Shown piece after piece: positions 5,324-5,440 of a DNA stretch of 5,440 bases (position 1 is the stretch's first letter; each line of letters opens with the position of its first letter). Below the pieces are notes generated by a model, which was given only the letters and a program-made list of their open reading frames with translations, ran no database searches and had not been told where the DNA came from. The translations under genes and the position numbers were made by a program. The DNA comes from Clostridiaceae bacterium UBA4839 (GTDB lineage: Bacteria > Bacillota > Clostridia > Clostridiales > Caloramatoraceae), in the NCBI GenBank assembly GCA_002400085.1, contig DHEX01000107.1, positions 2,518 to 7,957 on the forward strand, given 5' to 3'.

Positions 5324-5440
5324 CGAGGGGGGGCGGAACGATCAAGACCGGTCCCTACCACTAATGGGCAAATTTGCACCACCAATTGGGGGACAGTTAA
5401 TGATAATTGAGAATTGAGAGCGGAGAATTGAGAATTAGGG
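5324..5440. repeat. Intergenic repeat-like element at the right edge (probably incomplete)
   Basis: The composition changes sharply from AT-rich leader to a GC-rich block starting with seven consecutive G (5327-5333). The block contains ACCGGT (5347-5352), the perfect palindrome GCAAATTTGC (5368-5377) and the short inverted pair GTCCC (5351-5355) and GGGAC (5390-5394). It is followed by AATTGAG heptamers (5405-5418, and again around 5425-5436) separated by GCGG. No open frame or RNA gene is evident. Non-coding blocks of this style, a G-rich palindromic part next to AATTGAG runs, occur as dispersed repeats in low-GC Firmicutes; that attribution is from memory and needs a genome search. The window ends within it. 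Confidence 0.5.

Noticed and set aside
1..5440. CRISPR arrays, tRNA/rRNA genes, riboswitches, transposase genes or toxin-antitoxin pairs
   Set aside because: No spaced direct repeats, cloverleaf patterns, conserved RNA motifs or transposase/toxin coding regions were seen on either strand; the gaps between genes are short apart from the right edge.

Overview
The window is AT-rich and has the look of a low-GC anaerobic Firmicute, most likely a Clostridium-type genome. The reasons are the base composition, strong AGGAGG/GGTGAT-type ribosome binding sites, TATAAT-rich intergenic stretches, a small single-cluster 4Fe-4S ferredoxin and an Nbp35/Mrp-type Fe-S carrier with an N-terminal cysteine cluster. 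No taxonomic marker gene is present, so this is inference.

Layout. The left edge (1-399, + strand) holds the C-terminal ATPase end of a sensor histidine kinase whose front lies outside the window. It converges on a block of six minus-strand genes. Between the kinase and the first of these is a near-perfect hairpin (394-448) that contains both stop codons and should terminate transcription from both sides. Reading the minus block in its own 5'->3' direction (right to left) gives four units. (1) A tightly packed three-gene exporter operon: membrane-fusion/adaptor protein (5186-4017), ABC ATPase (4016-3324) and MacB/FtsX-type permease (3312-2104). (2) A small coiled-coil protein of unknown function (2044-1718) with a plausible promoter and its own terminator. 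(3) An Mrp/Nbp35 P-loop Fe-S carrier ATPase (1589-762) with a good promoter. (4) A 62-residue 4Fe-4S ferredoxin (635-447). The right edge (about 5324-5440) is non-coding, with a GC-rich, palindrome-containing segment followed by AATTGAG heptamer repeats. It resembles a dispersed intergenic repeat element.

How the genes work together. The exporter operon is the split, Gram-positive form of a MacA-MacB system: the adaptor has one N-terminal membrane anchor, the ATPase is a separate LolD/MacB-like subunit, and the permease has the four-helix MacB/FtsX layout. Spacing of 0 and 11 nt implies translational coupling and co-regulation. The substrate cannot be read from the sequence. The Mrp-like protein and the ferredoxin share an Fe-S theme and could be co-transcribed, although the 126-nt gap between them holds a possible second promoter. 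The kinase is not obviously connected to the exporter, being convergent and about 1.7 kb from its nearest gene.

Most of the window is ordinary. The most notable points are two in-frame tandem repeats inside coding regions (a perfect 21-nt heptad duplication in the coiled-coil protein, and four hexapeptide units at the predicted hairpin tip of the adaptor) and the repeat-like right edge. I see no convincing evidence for a new biological system.
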